Positions 1 through 8,872 of a DNA stretch of 64,000 bases are shown here, piece by piece. The stretch is taken from positions 372,001 to 436,000 of the forward strand of contig JAOASC010000016.1 of assembly GCA_025210295.1 (NCBI GenBank), given 5' to 3'. The notes under the pieces are model-generated. The model saw nothing but the letters and a program-made list of their open reading frames with translations. It did not search any database and was not told the DNA's origin. Numbering within the stretch: position 1 is the stretch's first letter; each line of letters begins with the position of its first letter. The translations under genes were made by a program, and so were the position numbers. The DNA is from Flavobacteriales bacterium (lineage in GTDB: Bacteria; Bacteroidota; Bacteroidia; Flavobacteriales_D; Parvicellaceae).

Positions 1-123
1 GGTCATTCCCTCCTGTACATAAGGATTCAACAACTTGTATGGATCTTGAAGTATTCTTCTTATTTTACTATCTAATCCTCCAGATTTCTCTACCGGATAT
101 GTATGTGTTTCTTGATTATTCAT
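1..123 (-). CDS. Class I SAM-dependent methyltransferase, N-terminal fragment
   Basis: Only the first 41 codons lie in the window; the gene runs off the left edge. The translated piece has a proline/glutamate-rich start, then SGGLDSKIRRILQDP and LLNPYVQEGMT. In small Bacteroidota class I methyltransferases this pattern comes directly before the glycine-rich SAM loop, which here lies outside the window. The ATG overlaps the stop of the preceding SDR gene by 8 bp, which suggests translational coupling. The family call rests on pattern memory of the N-terminus, so the substrate is unknown. Confidence 0.65.
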   Translation of the reverse strand, partial: MNNQETHTYPVEKSGGLDSKIRRILQDPYKLLNPYVQEGMT

Positions 124-859
124 TTTCTAATGCATTTATTTTTTTAAACATATAATTAGGAGCTATTCTTGATAGAAATGCTAACAATCTGACCTTTCCT
201 ACTTTTACCTCCCATTTACCTTTCCTTAATCCATCAAGCATTTCTGTTACAGCGTCACTAACACCTATTGCTATTTTAGGAGGTTTTCCATTATGCCATG
301 GTGTTTTTACAGCAGGAAACAATACCTCTACAACTTTTATATTTTGGGGTACCTGTACTCTTAAGACCTGTGTGAAAGAATGCAATGCAGCTTTTGTTGC
401 ATTATAATAAGGGTATAAAGCTCTTGGGGCATAGATTAAACCTGTGGTAATGTTTACGATGTGAGCTTTTTCATTACTCTTGATTATTGGACATAGTAGT
501 TTTATGAGGTGAATTGGAGCGATCAGATTTGTTTTAACCTCCAAGTCTAATTTTTCTAAAGTATTTTCATCTTTAATAAAATCGTGAGCATGAACTACAG
601 CTGCATTATTGATAAGAATATTTAATTCTGGATATTTCTCCTTAACAAAGCGATACAAATCCATACATCCCTCTACTCCTGAGATATCACACTGAATAAT
701 TGCTAACTCGGGAATTTCTTGTTGGGCTTTCCTTAATTTCTCATCATTCCTCCCACAAATAATGACTTTGTTCTTCTTTTTGACTAATTCTCTACTCAAT
801 TGGAGTCCTATTCCAGAACTTCCCCCCGTAATTAATACTGTATTATTGTATAAATCCAT
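116..859 (-). CDS. Short-chain dehydrogenase/reductase (DltE-like SDR)
   Basis: A 247-residue classical SDR oxidoreductase, probably cytoplasmic and NAD(P)(H)-dependent. The cofactor motif TGGSSGIG is at residues 11-18, NNAA at 84-87, and the catalytic YNATK has Tyr152 and Lys156. The position 13-14 residues before the Tyr, normally Ser, holds Thr138-Thr139. The family usually has Ser there, so the active site is slightly non-standard. The gene is last but one in a minus-strand run (NAD-binding protein, SRPBCC, Crp/Fnr, SDR, methyltransferase) and its stop overlaps the next start. The substrate cannot be read from the sequence. Confidence 0.88.
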   Translation of the reverse strand: MDLYNNTVLITGGSSGIGLQLSRELVKKKNKVIICGRNDEKLRKAQQEIPELAIIQCDISGVEGCMDLYRFVKEKYPELNILINNAAVVHAHDFIKDENTLEKLDLEVKTNLIAPIHLIKLLCPIIKSNEKAHIVNITTGLIYAPRALYPYYNATKAALHSFTQVLRVQVPQNIKVVEVLFPAVKTPWHNGKPPKIAIGVSDAVTEMLDGLRKGKWEVKVGKVRLLAFLSRIAPNYMFKKINALENE

Positions 860-922
860 TGATTACTTTTTTGATTTGCATCCAAAAGTACAGGAAGACT
901 TATACGTGTACATTGACCTATG

Positions 923-1483
923 TTAAGTCCTAATTTTCTTTTTTATTCGACTTAACGACTCTGGATGTATCCCCAGATAAGAAGCGATTACAATTTGTTT
1001 AACTCTTTTTTCTAAATGTGGAAATTCTTTTAAAAAGTTTAAATACCTTGTCTCTGCATCCAGTAATAAAAATTCTCTCTCTCTTTTTTCTTTTATTCCA
1101 AAGCCCTTCTCAACCATTTTCAATATAAATTTTGTCCAAAAAATATCTGAATCAACCAATTTTTGCAATTTTGCGTATGGAATTTCAATAATTTCAGCAT
1201 CTTCTAAAGCTTCAATATAAAAGTGAGAATTTGTTTGGGTAATCATTGAGGAGTATGATGCTAAAAATAACCCCTCACTAATAATTCCTTTAGTATATTC
1301 CACTCCTGTATCTGTAATATACACATATCTAAACAGCCCTGAATTAATATAAGCAATACTTTTAGGTACAGCTCCTTCTCTTAAAAAATATTCTCCAATT
1401 TTTATTGATCTCTTTTTACCTATTGCTATTAATTCAACTGCTCTTTCTCGAGGCAAAATATTTTCTAAATCATTAACAATCAT
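923..1483 (-). CDS. Crp/Fnr family transcriptional regulator
   Basis: A 186-residue regulator with an N-terminal cyclic-nucleotide-binding-like jelly roll (about residues 20-110) and a C-terminal winged helix-turn-helix. The recognition segment is ASYLGIHPESLSRIKKKI at the extreme C-terminus. The IxPESLSRIxKK pattern is typical of Bacteroidota Crp paralogues with a short C-terminus and no obvious cAMP-binding arginine signature. It lies 12 bp after the SRPBCC gene and 63 bp before the SDR gene, so it may regulate its own cluster. The ligand is unknown. Confidence 0.88.
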   Translation of the reverse strand: MIVNDLENILPRERAVELIAIGKKRSIKIGEYFLREGAVPKSIAYINSGLFRYVYITDTGVEYTKGIISEGLFLASYSSMITQTNSHFYIEALEDAEIIEIPYAKLQKLVDSDIFWTKFILKMVEKGFGIKEKREREFLLLDAETRYLNFLKEFPHLEKRVKQIVIASYLGIHPESLSRIKKKIRT

Positions 1484-1495
1484 ACTACCCCTCTT

Positions 1496-2005
1496 TTATG
1501 TCTTTATCATTTTTAGCATCTTTTTCCATCGTCTTCTTCTGTATTGATACAATAATAATACACCGCGAGCCATTATCGGCGTCAAAAAGCCACAATAAAC
1601 ATCTATTTCATCTTTATAACTAGTTTGTTGTTGACTCACAGCAGTTAACTCCATAGTATGATTCCATATTTTCGCACTCCTATTCCGTTCAACCGTTTGA
1701 ATCTGATATGCTGTAACATCTATTTTTTCAAAGGCTATTGAATGGACACCTCCTATTGGTATAAAATGAAACAACAATACTTTCGTTTGAACAATAGTAT
1801 GCACTTTCCATATTTTGGGGAATTTTCCCTTTAATGGACGAAACTTCATTACCCCGCGAGCAACATACTCCAATGTTTGACTCTGTAACAACTTCTCCCA
1901 AACATTTTTTATGGGGCTATCAATTATTGAACGAACAATAACTTTCTTTCCTTTAACCTTACGACCGTTATCGTTTAGTTCAATATTTTGAATAGAAGAC
2001 TCCAT
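1496..2005 (-). CDS. SRPBCC/START-like ligand-binding protein
   Basis: A 169-residue soluble protein with no signal peptide. The opening (VIVRSIIDSPIKNVWEKLL, about residues 23-41) matches the first strand and helix of the SRPBCC/polyketide-cyclase fold, in which a hydrophobic cavity binds a small lipid-like ligand. The middle alternates strands, and the end is a long basic helix (RRRRWKKMLKMIK). It sits 21 bp after the NAD-binding protein and 12 bp before the Crp/Fnr gene, so all three are probably co-transcribed. I recognise the fold but not a specific function. Confidence 0.6.
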   Translation of the reverse strand: MESSIQNIELNDNGRKVKGKKVIVRSIIDSPIKNVWEKLLQSQTLEYVARGVMKFRPLKGKFPKIWKVHTIVQTKVLLFHFIPIGGVHSIAFEKIDVTAYQIQTVERNRSAKIWNHTMELTAVSQQQTSYKDEIDVYCGFLTPIMARGVLLLYQYRRRRWKKMLKMIKT

Positions 2006-2026
2006 AGACTACTTAAAAATAAAAGA

Positions 2027-2692
2027 TTAATTTCTAGTAGCCAATTTGTTTAAATCTTTATTTTCCAAATATTTTAATTCTTGTGGGTAAAATAATGTAT
2101 TTAATAATGCCTTACCCAGATTTGTTGTTGAAATAAGGTGTTTAGACTTTTTCATCAATGGAAAAAATGGTCTCATAATCGTATACATGGTATTATACCA
2201 ACCTGTTTTAGATACAATCCCTTTTTCAGGAATTAGACCACCAAGACGAATCAAGTACACCTCTTTAAATCCTTTACTTAAAATATAATTTTCTGTTTTT
2301 CCTTTTACCCTAGCCCACATCACTCTTCCTTTTTCCGAACTATCGGTTCCTGTACCAGAAACATAATTAACCAACATCCTTGGATTTGCATGATATGCAG
2401 TATCAACTATAGATTGGGTATATTCGTAAGTAAACTTATTATAATCTTGTTCAGACATTCCTACTGCCGAAACTCCCATACAATGAAACAAAGCATCATA
2501 TCCCACTAACGCATTTTGAATGGAGCTAAAATTTGAAAAATCATTCAACAGTAGCTCCTTAACTTTTGGATGCGTTAAGTTTACAGAATTTCTATTGATT
2601 AACAAGATTTCCGTGATTCTATCATCCTCTAATCCTTCTAATAGTACAGACTTTCCTACCATTCCTGTACTACCTGTTATTATTATTTTCAT
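2027..2692 (-). CDS. NAD(P)-binding epimerase-like protein (atypical SDR)
   Basis: A Rossmann-fold protein of about 221 residues that opens with MKIIITGSTGMVGKSVL, the first beta strand and TGxxGxxG cofactor loop of atypical/extended SDRs (the TIP30/HTATIP2-like and NmrA-like group). The reading frame is open upstream to a TTG at 2731, but the ATG at 2692 puts the cofactor strand at residue 2, as the family expects, so I use it. A canonical catalytic YxxxK is not obvious, which is common in atypical SDRs. It is the first gene of the minus-strand run and is divergent from rocD. Confidence 0.75.
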   Translation of the reverse strand: MKIIITGSTGMVGKSVLLEGLEDDRITEILLINRNSVNLTHPKVKELLLNDFSNFSSIQNALVGYDALFHCMGVSAVGMSEQDYNKFTYEYTQSIVDTAYHANPRMLVNYVSGTGTDSSEKGRVMWARVKGKTENYILSKGFKEVYLIRLGGLIPEKGIVSKTGWYNTMYTIMRPFFPLMKKSKHLISTTNLGKALLNTLFYPQELKYLENKDLNKLATRN

Positions 2693-2745
2693 AGTATCGT
2701 TTAAAAAGACATCTAAATTAAACAAAATCAATGTTAAAATACGGT

Positions 2746-2777
2746 TTTGAAAGATTAAGATTTAAACCTTATCTTTG
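2746..2777 (+). promoter_or_regulatory. Bacteroidota promoter of rocD
   Basis: A TTTG box (2746-2749) is followed after 20 bp by TATCTTTG (2770-2777), matching the Bacteroidota housekeeping consensus TTTG-N19-21-TAnnTTTG exactly. The rocD ATG begins 33 bp after the -7 box. Confidence 0.75.
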
Positions 2778-2810
2778 AAAGAATAAAACTAAATACTTAA
2801 CACAAATAAT

Positions 2811-4055
2811 ATGGAAATGACATTGAGTAAAATCTCATCTAAAGATGCAATTGAGTTAGAAGACAAATATGGTGCACATAACTACCACCCCTTACCTGTT
2901 GTATTGGCCAAAGGTGAAGGTGTTCATGTATGGGATGCTGAAGGAAAACATTATTATGATTTTTTATCTGCTTATTCGGCAGTTAACCAAGGACATTGTC
3001 ACCCAAAAATTGTTAAAGCATTAACAGACCAAGCTTCAACTCTTGGTTTAACTTCTAGAGCTTTTTACAATAATGTGTTAGGTGAATACGAGCAATACAT
3101 TACCAACTACTTTGGCTTTGATAAGGTATTACCAATGAATACTGGTGCTGAAGCAGTTGAAACTGCATTAAAACTATGTAGAAAGTGGGCTTATGAAGTG
3201 AAAGGTATTACTGAAAATGAAGCAAAAATTATAGTTTGTGAAAACAACTTCCATGGAAGAACAACAACTGTAATTTCTTTTAGTAACGATCCTGTAGCTC
3301 GTAAAAACTTTGGACCATATACACCTGGTTTTATTAAAATACCTTACAACGATGTTGATGCATTAAAAACAGCTTTACAAGAAGAGAATGTTGCTGGATT
3401 TTTAGTTGAACCTATTCAAGGGGAAGCAGGAGTTTATGTCCCAGATGAAGGCTACTTAAAAGTATGTAATGAGCTCTGTAAAGAGCATAACGTCTTATTT
3501 ATTGCTGACGAAGTTCAAACTGGTGTTGCTAGAACTGGTGAATTATTAGCGGTAAACTATGAAAATGTAAATCCAGATATTTTGATTTTAGGAAAAGCGG
3601 TTTCTGGTGGTGTTTATCCTGTATCAGCTGTTTTAGCCAATAATGCTATTATGAATGTTATTAGACCTGGTGAACATGGTTCTACATTTGGAGGTAACCC
3701 TACAGCTGCTAAAGTTGCAATCGCTGCTTTAGATGTTGTAAAAGACGAAAAACTTGCTGAAAACGCTAAAGTTTTAGGAGAGCTATTTAGAGCTGAAATG
3801 AACCGTATTATCGCTTCAACCGATTTGGTTAACTCGGTAAGAGGTAAAGGTCTATTAAATGCTATTTTAATTAACGATACTGAAGAAAGTTCAACTGCTT
3901 GGGATATCTGTATGGCTTTAAGAGATAACGGTTTATTAGCTAAACCTACTCATGGAAACATTATTCGTTTTGCTCCTCCTTTGGTAATGACGAAAGAAGA
4001 ATTAATGGAATGTGTAGCTATTATTGAGAAGACGTTAACTGAGTTTAAGAAGTAA
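2811..4055 (+). CDS. rocD: Ornithine--oxo-acid aminotransferase
   Basis: A 414-residue class III PLP-dependent aminotransferase, about the usual length. It converts ornithine and 2-oxoglutarate to glutamate semialdehyde and glutamate in arginine/ornithine catabolism. The opening ([15 protein letters not shown], about residues 17-31) is the ornithine aminotransferase signature. [11 protein letters not shown] (197-207), ADEVQTG with Asp233, and Lys262 in LGKAVSGG (Schiff-base lysine) are all present. It is a single-gene unit with its own promoter box and an intrinsic terminator. Met1 and Met3 are both possible starts. Confidence 0.95.
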   Translation: MEMTLSKISSKDAIELEDKYGAHNYHPLPVVLAKGEGVHVWDAEGKHYYDFLSAYSAVNQGHCHPKIVKALTDQASTLGLTSRAFYNNVLGEYEQYITNYFGFDKVLPMNTGAEAVETALKLCRKWAYEVKGITENEAKIIVCENNFHGRTTTVISFSNDPVARKNFGPYTPGFIKIPYNDVDALKTALQEENVAGFLVEPIQGEAGVYVPDEGYLKVCNELCKEHNVLFIADEVQTGVARTGELLAVNYENVNPDILILGKAVSGGVYPVSAVLANNAIMNVIRPGEHGSTFGGNPTAAKVAIAALDVVKDEKLAENAKVLGELFRAEMNRIIASTDLVNSVRGKGLLNAILINDTEESSTAWDICMALRDNGLLAKPTHGNIIRFAPPLVMTKEELMECVAIIEKTLTEFKK

Positions 4056-4081
4056 TAAACTCATCCCAATAAAATACTAAG

Positions 4082-4113
4082 CCTAACAGATTAGAAATCT
4101 GTTAGGTTTTTTT
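4082..4113 (+). terminator. Intrinsic terminator of rocD
   Basis: A perfect 11-bp stem (CCTAACAGATT / AATCTGTTAGG) with a 3-nt loop is followed by seven T residues, 26 bp after the rocD stop. The T-run is on the plus strand only, so it is not a good terminator for the convergent gene. Confidence 0.9.
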
Positions 4114-4119
4114 ATGCGT

Positions 4120-5442
4120 TTATTGTACAACCAATTTCCCCCTCCCTATTACTTTTTGATTAGAAACTATCTTAGCGTAATACAAACCTACTTTCAATCC
4201 CTCTCTATCTATCACACAGTAATTATTATTTGAAATGGTTATCATTTTCACCAATTTACCTGATAAATCATAAAGGTTTAGTGTCGCTTCTCCATCAAAA
4301 TTTACCTCAGAAAATTCTGCGCTGGTTCTATAATACATAGGATTGGGATAAAAACGAATGCGTTTACCTAAATCCAAAGTATAAATATACGAGCTACAAT
4401 TATTAAACGATTTAAAAATATAATAGGCTGGTTTTATAGCCAACGTCGAATCATCGATTAATCCTGATGCCAAATGAGCTTGGTTATTGGTCCCTTCAAC
4501 GAGTTTAAAATAATAGGCTTCAGCTATTTCTAAACTATCTAGTTTTTTGATGTAATCATATAAACGGTCAGCCTGATAAGAATCGGAATACGGCTCTGTA
4601 TTTAAATTCGGACCTCCAAACTCAGATACAATAATTGGCGTTGTAATGGTATCAATAAAATTGTAATAATATTCATCCCACTGTTCTACATCATCGTATA
4701 AATGTAAATCTATAAAATCGTAGTTGGCATATTTTAATACTGAATCGATTCGTGCCTTAACTTCTTGAATAGCCGGTGTTGAACAATTATTCGCTAAAAA
4801 GACACTATCATACACCACTCCATCATCGTCATCAAAATGAGTTACCCAGCCATTACACCCTGCTAAAAATCGTAATGATATCGTTGTAAAACCTCCTAAA
4901 ACAACTTTTACATTAGGAGCATTGGTCTGTACAGAATTATACAATACATTGTGTGCTTGGATAAAAGCATTAGCATTTCCAGCATACCAATAATCAGATT
5001 GCCATTCGTTTCCAAATTGAATTTTAGCTATTTTATCACCATATCTAACTAATACGGAATCTATGTAGTTTTTAAAATCATTATTATCATTAAAAACGCA
5101 AGAACGGTCGTTGGACACACCAGAGCAGGCCCAGTTCGGTCCATTGGATTGGATTGTCAATAAGACTTCGTAATTGTTAGAATCTGCCCACAGCAATCGC
5201 TCTTCTAGTGGCCCCCAGTTAAAACTCCCTTGTACTGGTTCTCGGTTTGACCAATCCTCCCCTATCCTTATTTTTTGAACACCTAAATCATCTAGGTATG
5301 TTTTAGCAAAAGTACGATATGATGCTTGTGCAACTGGAGGGAAAGAAATCCCCAACTCTGTTGTTACTAAACATGTATCACTTTGTGCTAAAGTCAAGAA
5401 AGGAATTAACGTTAAAACGCTTATCAATAATCTTTTTTTCAT
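4120..5442 (-). CDS. Secreted glycosidase-like TIM-barrel protein with T9SS sorting domain
   Basis: A 440-residue exported protein. A signal peptide (about residues 1-19) is followed by a (beta/alpha)8 glycosidase-like domain. Two acidic sites fit clan GH-A retaining hydrolases: Glu146 in FGNEWQ after strand 4 (acid/base) and Glu274 in IVSEFGG after strand 7 (nucleophile). The last 80 residues form a T9SS type A sorting domain (FYPNP near residue 368, LYDLSGK, GLYYAKI). It is therefore predicted to reach the cell surface or medium. The exact GH family and sugar cannot be told from the sequence alone. It is alone, convergent with rocD. Confidence 0.78.
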   Translation of the reverse strand: MKKRLLISVLTLIPFLTLAQSDTCLVTTELGISFPPVAQASYRTFAKTYLDDLGVQKIRIGEDWSNREPVQGSFNWGPLEERLLWADSNNYEVLLTIQSNGPNWACSGVSNDRSCVFNDNNDFKNYIDSVLVRYGDKIAKIQFGNEWQSDYWYAGNANAFIQAHNVLYNSVQTNAPNVKVVLGGFTTISLRFLAGCNGWVTHFDDDDGVVYDSVFLANNCSTPAIQEVKARIDSVLKYANYDFIDLHLYDDVEQWDEYYYNFIDTITTPIIVSEFGGPNLNTEPYSDSYQADRLYDYIKKLDSLEIAEAYYFKLVEGTNNQAHLASGLIDDSTLAIKPAYYIFKSFNNCSSYIYTLDLGKRIRFYPNPMYYRTSAEFSEVNFDGEATLNLYDLSGKLVKMITISNNNYCVIDREGLKVGLYYAKIVSNQKVIGRGKLVVQ

Positions 5443-5622
5443 TTATTATTTTTTACTAATTATTATCCATTCCTAAATGGTATACTTCATAAAAAACTGC
5501 CCAGTATTTCAGAAAAAAATAAAACCTATTAAAATGGTACAGATTGAATCAAATCCATCATAAAATTACATTAGACTCTACAAAAGGACAGCATTGAGCT
5601 TCTTTTAGGCTGTTCTCGATAC

Positions 5623-5646
5623 GAATTGATTTTAACCAATCAATTC
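5623..5646. repeat. Short palindromic element in the rimO-glycosidase gap
   Basis: A perfect 9-bp inverted repeat (GAATTGATT / AATCAATTC, 6-nt spacer) sits within TCTCGATACGA...TCACTCGAACTGAC, a flanking pattern I associate with dispersed palindromes in flavobacterial genomes. It is present once here. No T-run follows it on either strand, so it is a poor intrinsic terminator. The rest of the 253-bp gap (5443-5695) shows nothing else I can name. Confidence 0.4.
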
Positions 5647-5695
5647 ACTCGAACTGACTAAAAAAAAGCGATTCCAATAGCAGTGAGAACTTGTC

Positions 5696-7012
5696 TTAAT
5701 CAACTAATTCTCCATACAAATCAAAGTGATCGGCTTTTGTAATCTTAACCGTTGCGAAATCACCTATTCTTAAATAGGTATGTTCATCTTTTTTAATCAA
5801 AACTTCATTATCTACTTCAGGTGAATCAAATTCTGTACGTCCAATAAAATAATCTCCTTCTATACGATCAAAAAGCACTTTGTAAGTTTCCCCTACTCTT
5901 TTTTGATTTAAATCGAATGATATTCCTGCTTGCAATTCCATAATCGCTTCTGCTCTTTCTTTTTTCACTTCATCAGGTACATCATCTTCTAAATTATAGG
6001 CATGTGTATTTTCTTCGTGTGAGTATGTAAAAATTCCTAAACGATCAAACTTTAATTCTTCCACCCAATCGTACATTTCTTGGAAATCTTCTTCTGTTTC
6101 TCCTGGATATCCAGCTATTAATGTTGTACGAATGGCCATATTCGGCACTTTTTCTCTAAATAAACGTACCAACTCAGTTGTTTTCTCTTTGGTTATTCCT
6201 CTTCGCATTGACTTTAAAATCTTAGTCGAAGCATGTTGCAGAGGAATATCTATATAATTACAAACTTTTGGATTGTCTCTCATTACCTCTAAAACGTCTT
6301 GAGGAAAACCAGATGGATATGCATAATGCAAACGAATCCAATCTAAACCATCTATTTTTGATAACTCGGTTAACAAATCTGCCAAAGCTCTTTTCTTATA
6401 GATATCCAACCCGTAATACGTTAAATCCTGAGCAATCAATATGATTTCTTTAGTTCCATTTGCCACCATATTTTCAGCACTTTTAACTAAATTTTCAATT
6501 GGTGTAGAAACATGCTTCCCTCGCATTAACGGAATGGCACAAAAAGAACATGGACGATCACAACCTTCTGCAATTTTCAAATAGGCATAATGAGAAGGCG
6601 TTGTAATAATTCGCTCACCTACTAACTCATGTTTGTAATCAGCCTTTAACGTTTTTAATAATCGAGGTAAATCCCTTGTACCAAAATAACCATCTACATC
6701 TGGTATTTCTTTTTCTAAATCATCTTTATAACGTTGAGATAAACATCCTGTTACAAAAACTTTTTCGACTAAACCGTCTTTCTTTGCATCAACATAATGT
6801 AGAATTTGGTTAATCGACTCTTCTTTTGCATTATCTATAAATCCACAAGTATTAATAATCACAATTTCAGAATCATCTGAAACGGATTCATGTTCCACTT
6901 CAAACTTATTGGCTTTCAGCTGTCCCATCATTACTTCAGAATCAAATAGATTCTTTGAGCACCCCATCGTTATGACATTAACCTTATTTTTCTTTAATGT
7001 TTTTGTTTTCAT
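5696..7012 (-). CDS. rimO: Ribosomal protein S12 methylthiotransferase RimO
   Basis: A 438-residue radical SAM enzyme that methylthiolates the conserved aspartate of ribosomal protein S12. The N-terminal UPF0004 domain carries three cluster cysteines (Cys18 in MGCSKN, Cys56 in NTCGF, Cys90 in VTGCLSQR). The radical SAM triad is Cys151, Cys155 and Cys158 in GCDRPCSFC. The C-terminus is a TRAM RNA-binding domain (about 370-438). The MGCSKNLFDSE start separates RimO from MiaB. It stands alone behind a -7 promoter box. Confidence 0.95.
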   Translation of the reverse strand: MKTKTLKKNKVNVITMGCSKNLFDSEVMMGQLKANKFEVEHESVSDDSEIVIINTCGFIDNAKEESINQILHYVDAKKDGLVEKVFVTGCLSQRYKDDLEKEIPDVDGYFGTRDLPRLLKTLKADYKHELVGERIITTPSHYAYLKIAEGCDRPCSFCAIPLMRGKHVSTPIENLVKSAENMVANGTKEIILIAQDLTYYGLDIYKKRALADLLTELSKIDGLDWIRLHYAYPSGFPQDVLEVMRDNPKVCNYIDIPLQHASTKILKSMRRGITKEKTTELVRLFREKVPNMAIRTTLIAGYPGETEEDFQEMYDWVEELKFDRLGIFTYSHEENTHAYNLEDDVPDEVKKERAEAIMELQAGISFDLNQKRVGETYKVLFDRIEGDYFIGRTEFDSPEVDNEVLIKKDEHTYLRIGDFATVKITKADHFDLYGELVD

Positions 7013-7036
7013 GTTTGCCTATTTAATAAGTGTCTG

Positions 7037-7044
7037 CAAAGGTA
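7037..7044 (-). promoter_or_regulatory. -7 promoter box of rimO
   Basis: On the minus strand this reads TACCTTTG, an exact match to TAnnTTTG, 24 bp upstream of the rimO ATG. No TTTG lies at the expected -33 position, so only half of the promoter is supported. Confidence 0.45.
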
Positions 7045-7168
7045 TTTAAAAAGACTAGATTTGCTACTATTTTGTTCGTTAGTCTTTACTTCCTTTCTTT
7101 ATTTCAGCCTTTACTTTTATCATAAGAATGTCTTTTTATGCTTTTCTTAACATTTTATTAAATCAGAC

Positions 7169-7201
7169 TTTCCATAGCAGCTATAAAAACAGCTAACTTC
7201 G
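7169..7201 (+). promoter_or_regulatory. Possible degenerate promoter of the AAE transporter
   Basis: TTTC (7169-7172), a 21-bp spacer and TAACTTCG (7194-7201) each differ by one base from the Bacteroidota -33 and -7 boxes. The ATG follows 18 bp later. The rest of the 207-bp gap shows no other feature. Confidence 0.3.
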
Positions 7202-7219
7202 CGGTCTAAAATTTGCGTC

Positions 7220-8857
7220 ATGTTAAATGCATCGATTTTCCAAAACCCATTAGTCTTACTTTTTTTGGTATGTGCTATAGGATATGCTGTAGGACGAATT
7301 AAAATTGCTGGAAATTATTTGGGTATTTCATCTATTTTGTTTGTTGGGTTGTTTTTTGGTGCGCTAAACCCCAACAACAATGTTCCTGTCATCATCTTTG
7401 AATTAGGGCTGGTATTATTTGTCTACACGCTAGGAGTTAGCACTGGTAAGGCCTTTTTTAAATCTATAAAGGCGCATGGATTAAGAGATATTTCATTTGT
7501 TTTGATTAGTCTAACGATATCTGCTTCATTAGCTTTAGCGACTTATTATTTATTAGGTTTATCTCCTGATGTCATTACTGGAGTTTATACAGGAACCACA
7601 ACAAACACCCCTGCCTTAGCTAGTGTTATTCAGATGGTAAGAGAGCAAAATGCTTCTGAACTTGACAACATCACTCAAGCTCTTACTGTTGGATATACAT
7701 TCTCCTATCCAATGGGGATTATTGGTGTTATTATGGTTTTTAAGCTTATGCAACGTATTCTTAAAATCGACTACAAAAAAGAGTTTTCCGAACTAAAACA
7801 AGTCTATGCTCTTGAAGATGAATTGTCTTCTAAATCGGTTAAAATTAAAAATGAAACAGTATTTGGGAAAACGCTTAGAGACATCAACAAGCTATATAAT
7901 TTTAACATCTTATATGGACGTATCTGCAAAAGCAACTCCACTCTACCTCAGCTAACCAACTGGGATTCTCGTGTAGAATTAAACGATGACTTAATGATTA
8001 TCGGGAACGTAGACGAACTCGACAAAGTAATTTCTATTCTTGGTGAAGAATCACAAAACAATATCTCTTATGATCGTAAATTCTATGATGTAAAAAATAT
8101 TTTTGTTAGTAACCCAAAACTGGTTGGTCGAGAGGTAGCTAGTCTTAATTTAACACAAAAATATGATGCTACCATTACAAGAATTAGACGTGGCGATGTA
8201 GATATGTTGGCTAAACCTAACTTAGTTATTGAACTCGGTGACCGTATTCGTTTTATTGCTAAGAGAGAAGATTTAAAAGATTTGTCTAAACTCTTTGGAG
8301 ATTCTTACAATGCAGTAAGTCAAGTCAACATTTTTTCTTTAGGAATTGGAATTGCTTTAGGACTAATTCTAGGCGCTATTGAAATCCCTATTTTAGGAAT
8401 TAACTTTAAGTTAGGTATTGCTGGAGGGCCTTTAATTATGGGATTATTGTTGGGCGCTATTGGAAGAACTGGAGTCGTATCTTGGACACCTTCTTATGGA
8501 GTAAATACTACTATTAGTCAACTCGGACTGGTTTTGCTACTTGCAGTTATTGGACTAAATTCAGGAAATGCTTTTATCTCTAATATTGATAATGGCGTTT
8601 GGATATGGGCATTATCGGCTGGTGCAATTATTAGTATCCTGTCTACTATTTCTAGTTTATTAATCGGTTATAAACTTTTTAAAATTCCTTTTTCTTTATT
8701 GCTTGGCTTTTTATCTAACCAACCAGCTATATTAGAATCTTCAAAAGAAATGACGCAAAATAGAGTTCCATTAATTTCCTACTCAATTATGTTTCCAATT
8801 GCACTAATTATGAAAGTTCTTTTTGCTCAATTATTGTATATTATTTTAACCAAATAA
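7220..8857 (+). CDS. Aspartate:alanine exchanger-family (YidE/YbjL) transporter
   Basis: A 545-residue inner-membrane protein with the duplicated AspT/YidE/YbjL layout: a first membrane half (about residues 1-180), a soluble middle with two TrkA-C-like modules (about 200-355), and a second membrane half (about 370-545). Both halves share glycine-rich repeats such as GLFFGAL and GLLLGAI. Family members are anion or amino-acid exchangers or putative transporters. TrkA-C modules usually bind nucleotides or other regulatory ligands. The substrate is unknown. It ends 6 bp from the stop of a convergent gene. Confidence 0.82.
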   Translation: MLNASIFQNPLVLLFLVCAIGYAVGRIKIAGNYLGISSILFVGLFFGALNPNNNVPVIIFELGLVLFVYTLGVSTGKAFFKSIKAHGLRDISFVLISLTISASLALATYYLLGLSPDVITGVYTGTTTNTPALASVIQMVREQNASELDNITQALTVGYTFSYPMGIIGVIMVFKLMQRILKIDYKKEFSELKQVYALEDELSSKSVKIKNETVFGKTLRDINKLYNFNILYGRICKSNSTLPQLTNWDSRVELNDDLMIIGNVDELDKVISILGEESQNNISYDRKFYDVKNIFVSNPKLVGREVASLNLTQKYDATITRIRRGDVDMLAKPNLVIELGDRIRFIAKREDLKDLSKLFGDSYNAVSQVNIFSLGIGIALGLILGAIEIPILGINFKLGIAGGPLIMGLLLGAIGRTGVVSWTPSYGVNTTISQLGLVLLLAVIGLNSGNAFISNIDNGVWIWALSAGAIISILSTISSLLIGYKLFKIPFSLLLGFLSNQPAILESSKEMTQNRVPLISYSIMFPIALIMKVLFAQLLYIILTK

Positions 8858-8872
8858 CGACCATTATTTGGT
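8849..8872. terminator. Symmetric hairpin spanning two convergent stop codons
   Basis: A perfect 9-bp stem (ACCAAATAA / TTATTTGGT) with a 6-nt loop is made from the last two codons and stop of both convergent genes, since each protein ends Thr-Lys-stop. A T6 run begins 8 bp after the stem on the plus strand; there is no clean tail on the minus strand. It could be a weak bidirectional terminator. Confidence 0.35.

Noticed and set aside
2693..2731. N-terminal extension of the NAD-binding protein from a TTG
   Set aside because: It would push the cofactor-binding strand 13 residues from the start; the ATG at 2692 fits the fold.
5623..5646. Intrinsic terminator for rimO
   Set aside because: The A-run lies to the right of the stem on the plus strand, so the T-run on the minus strand comes before the hairpin, not after it.
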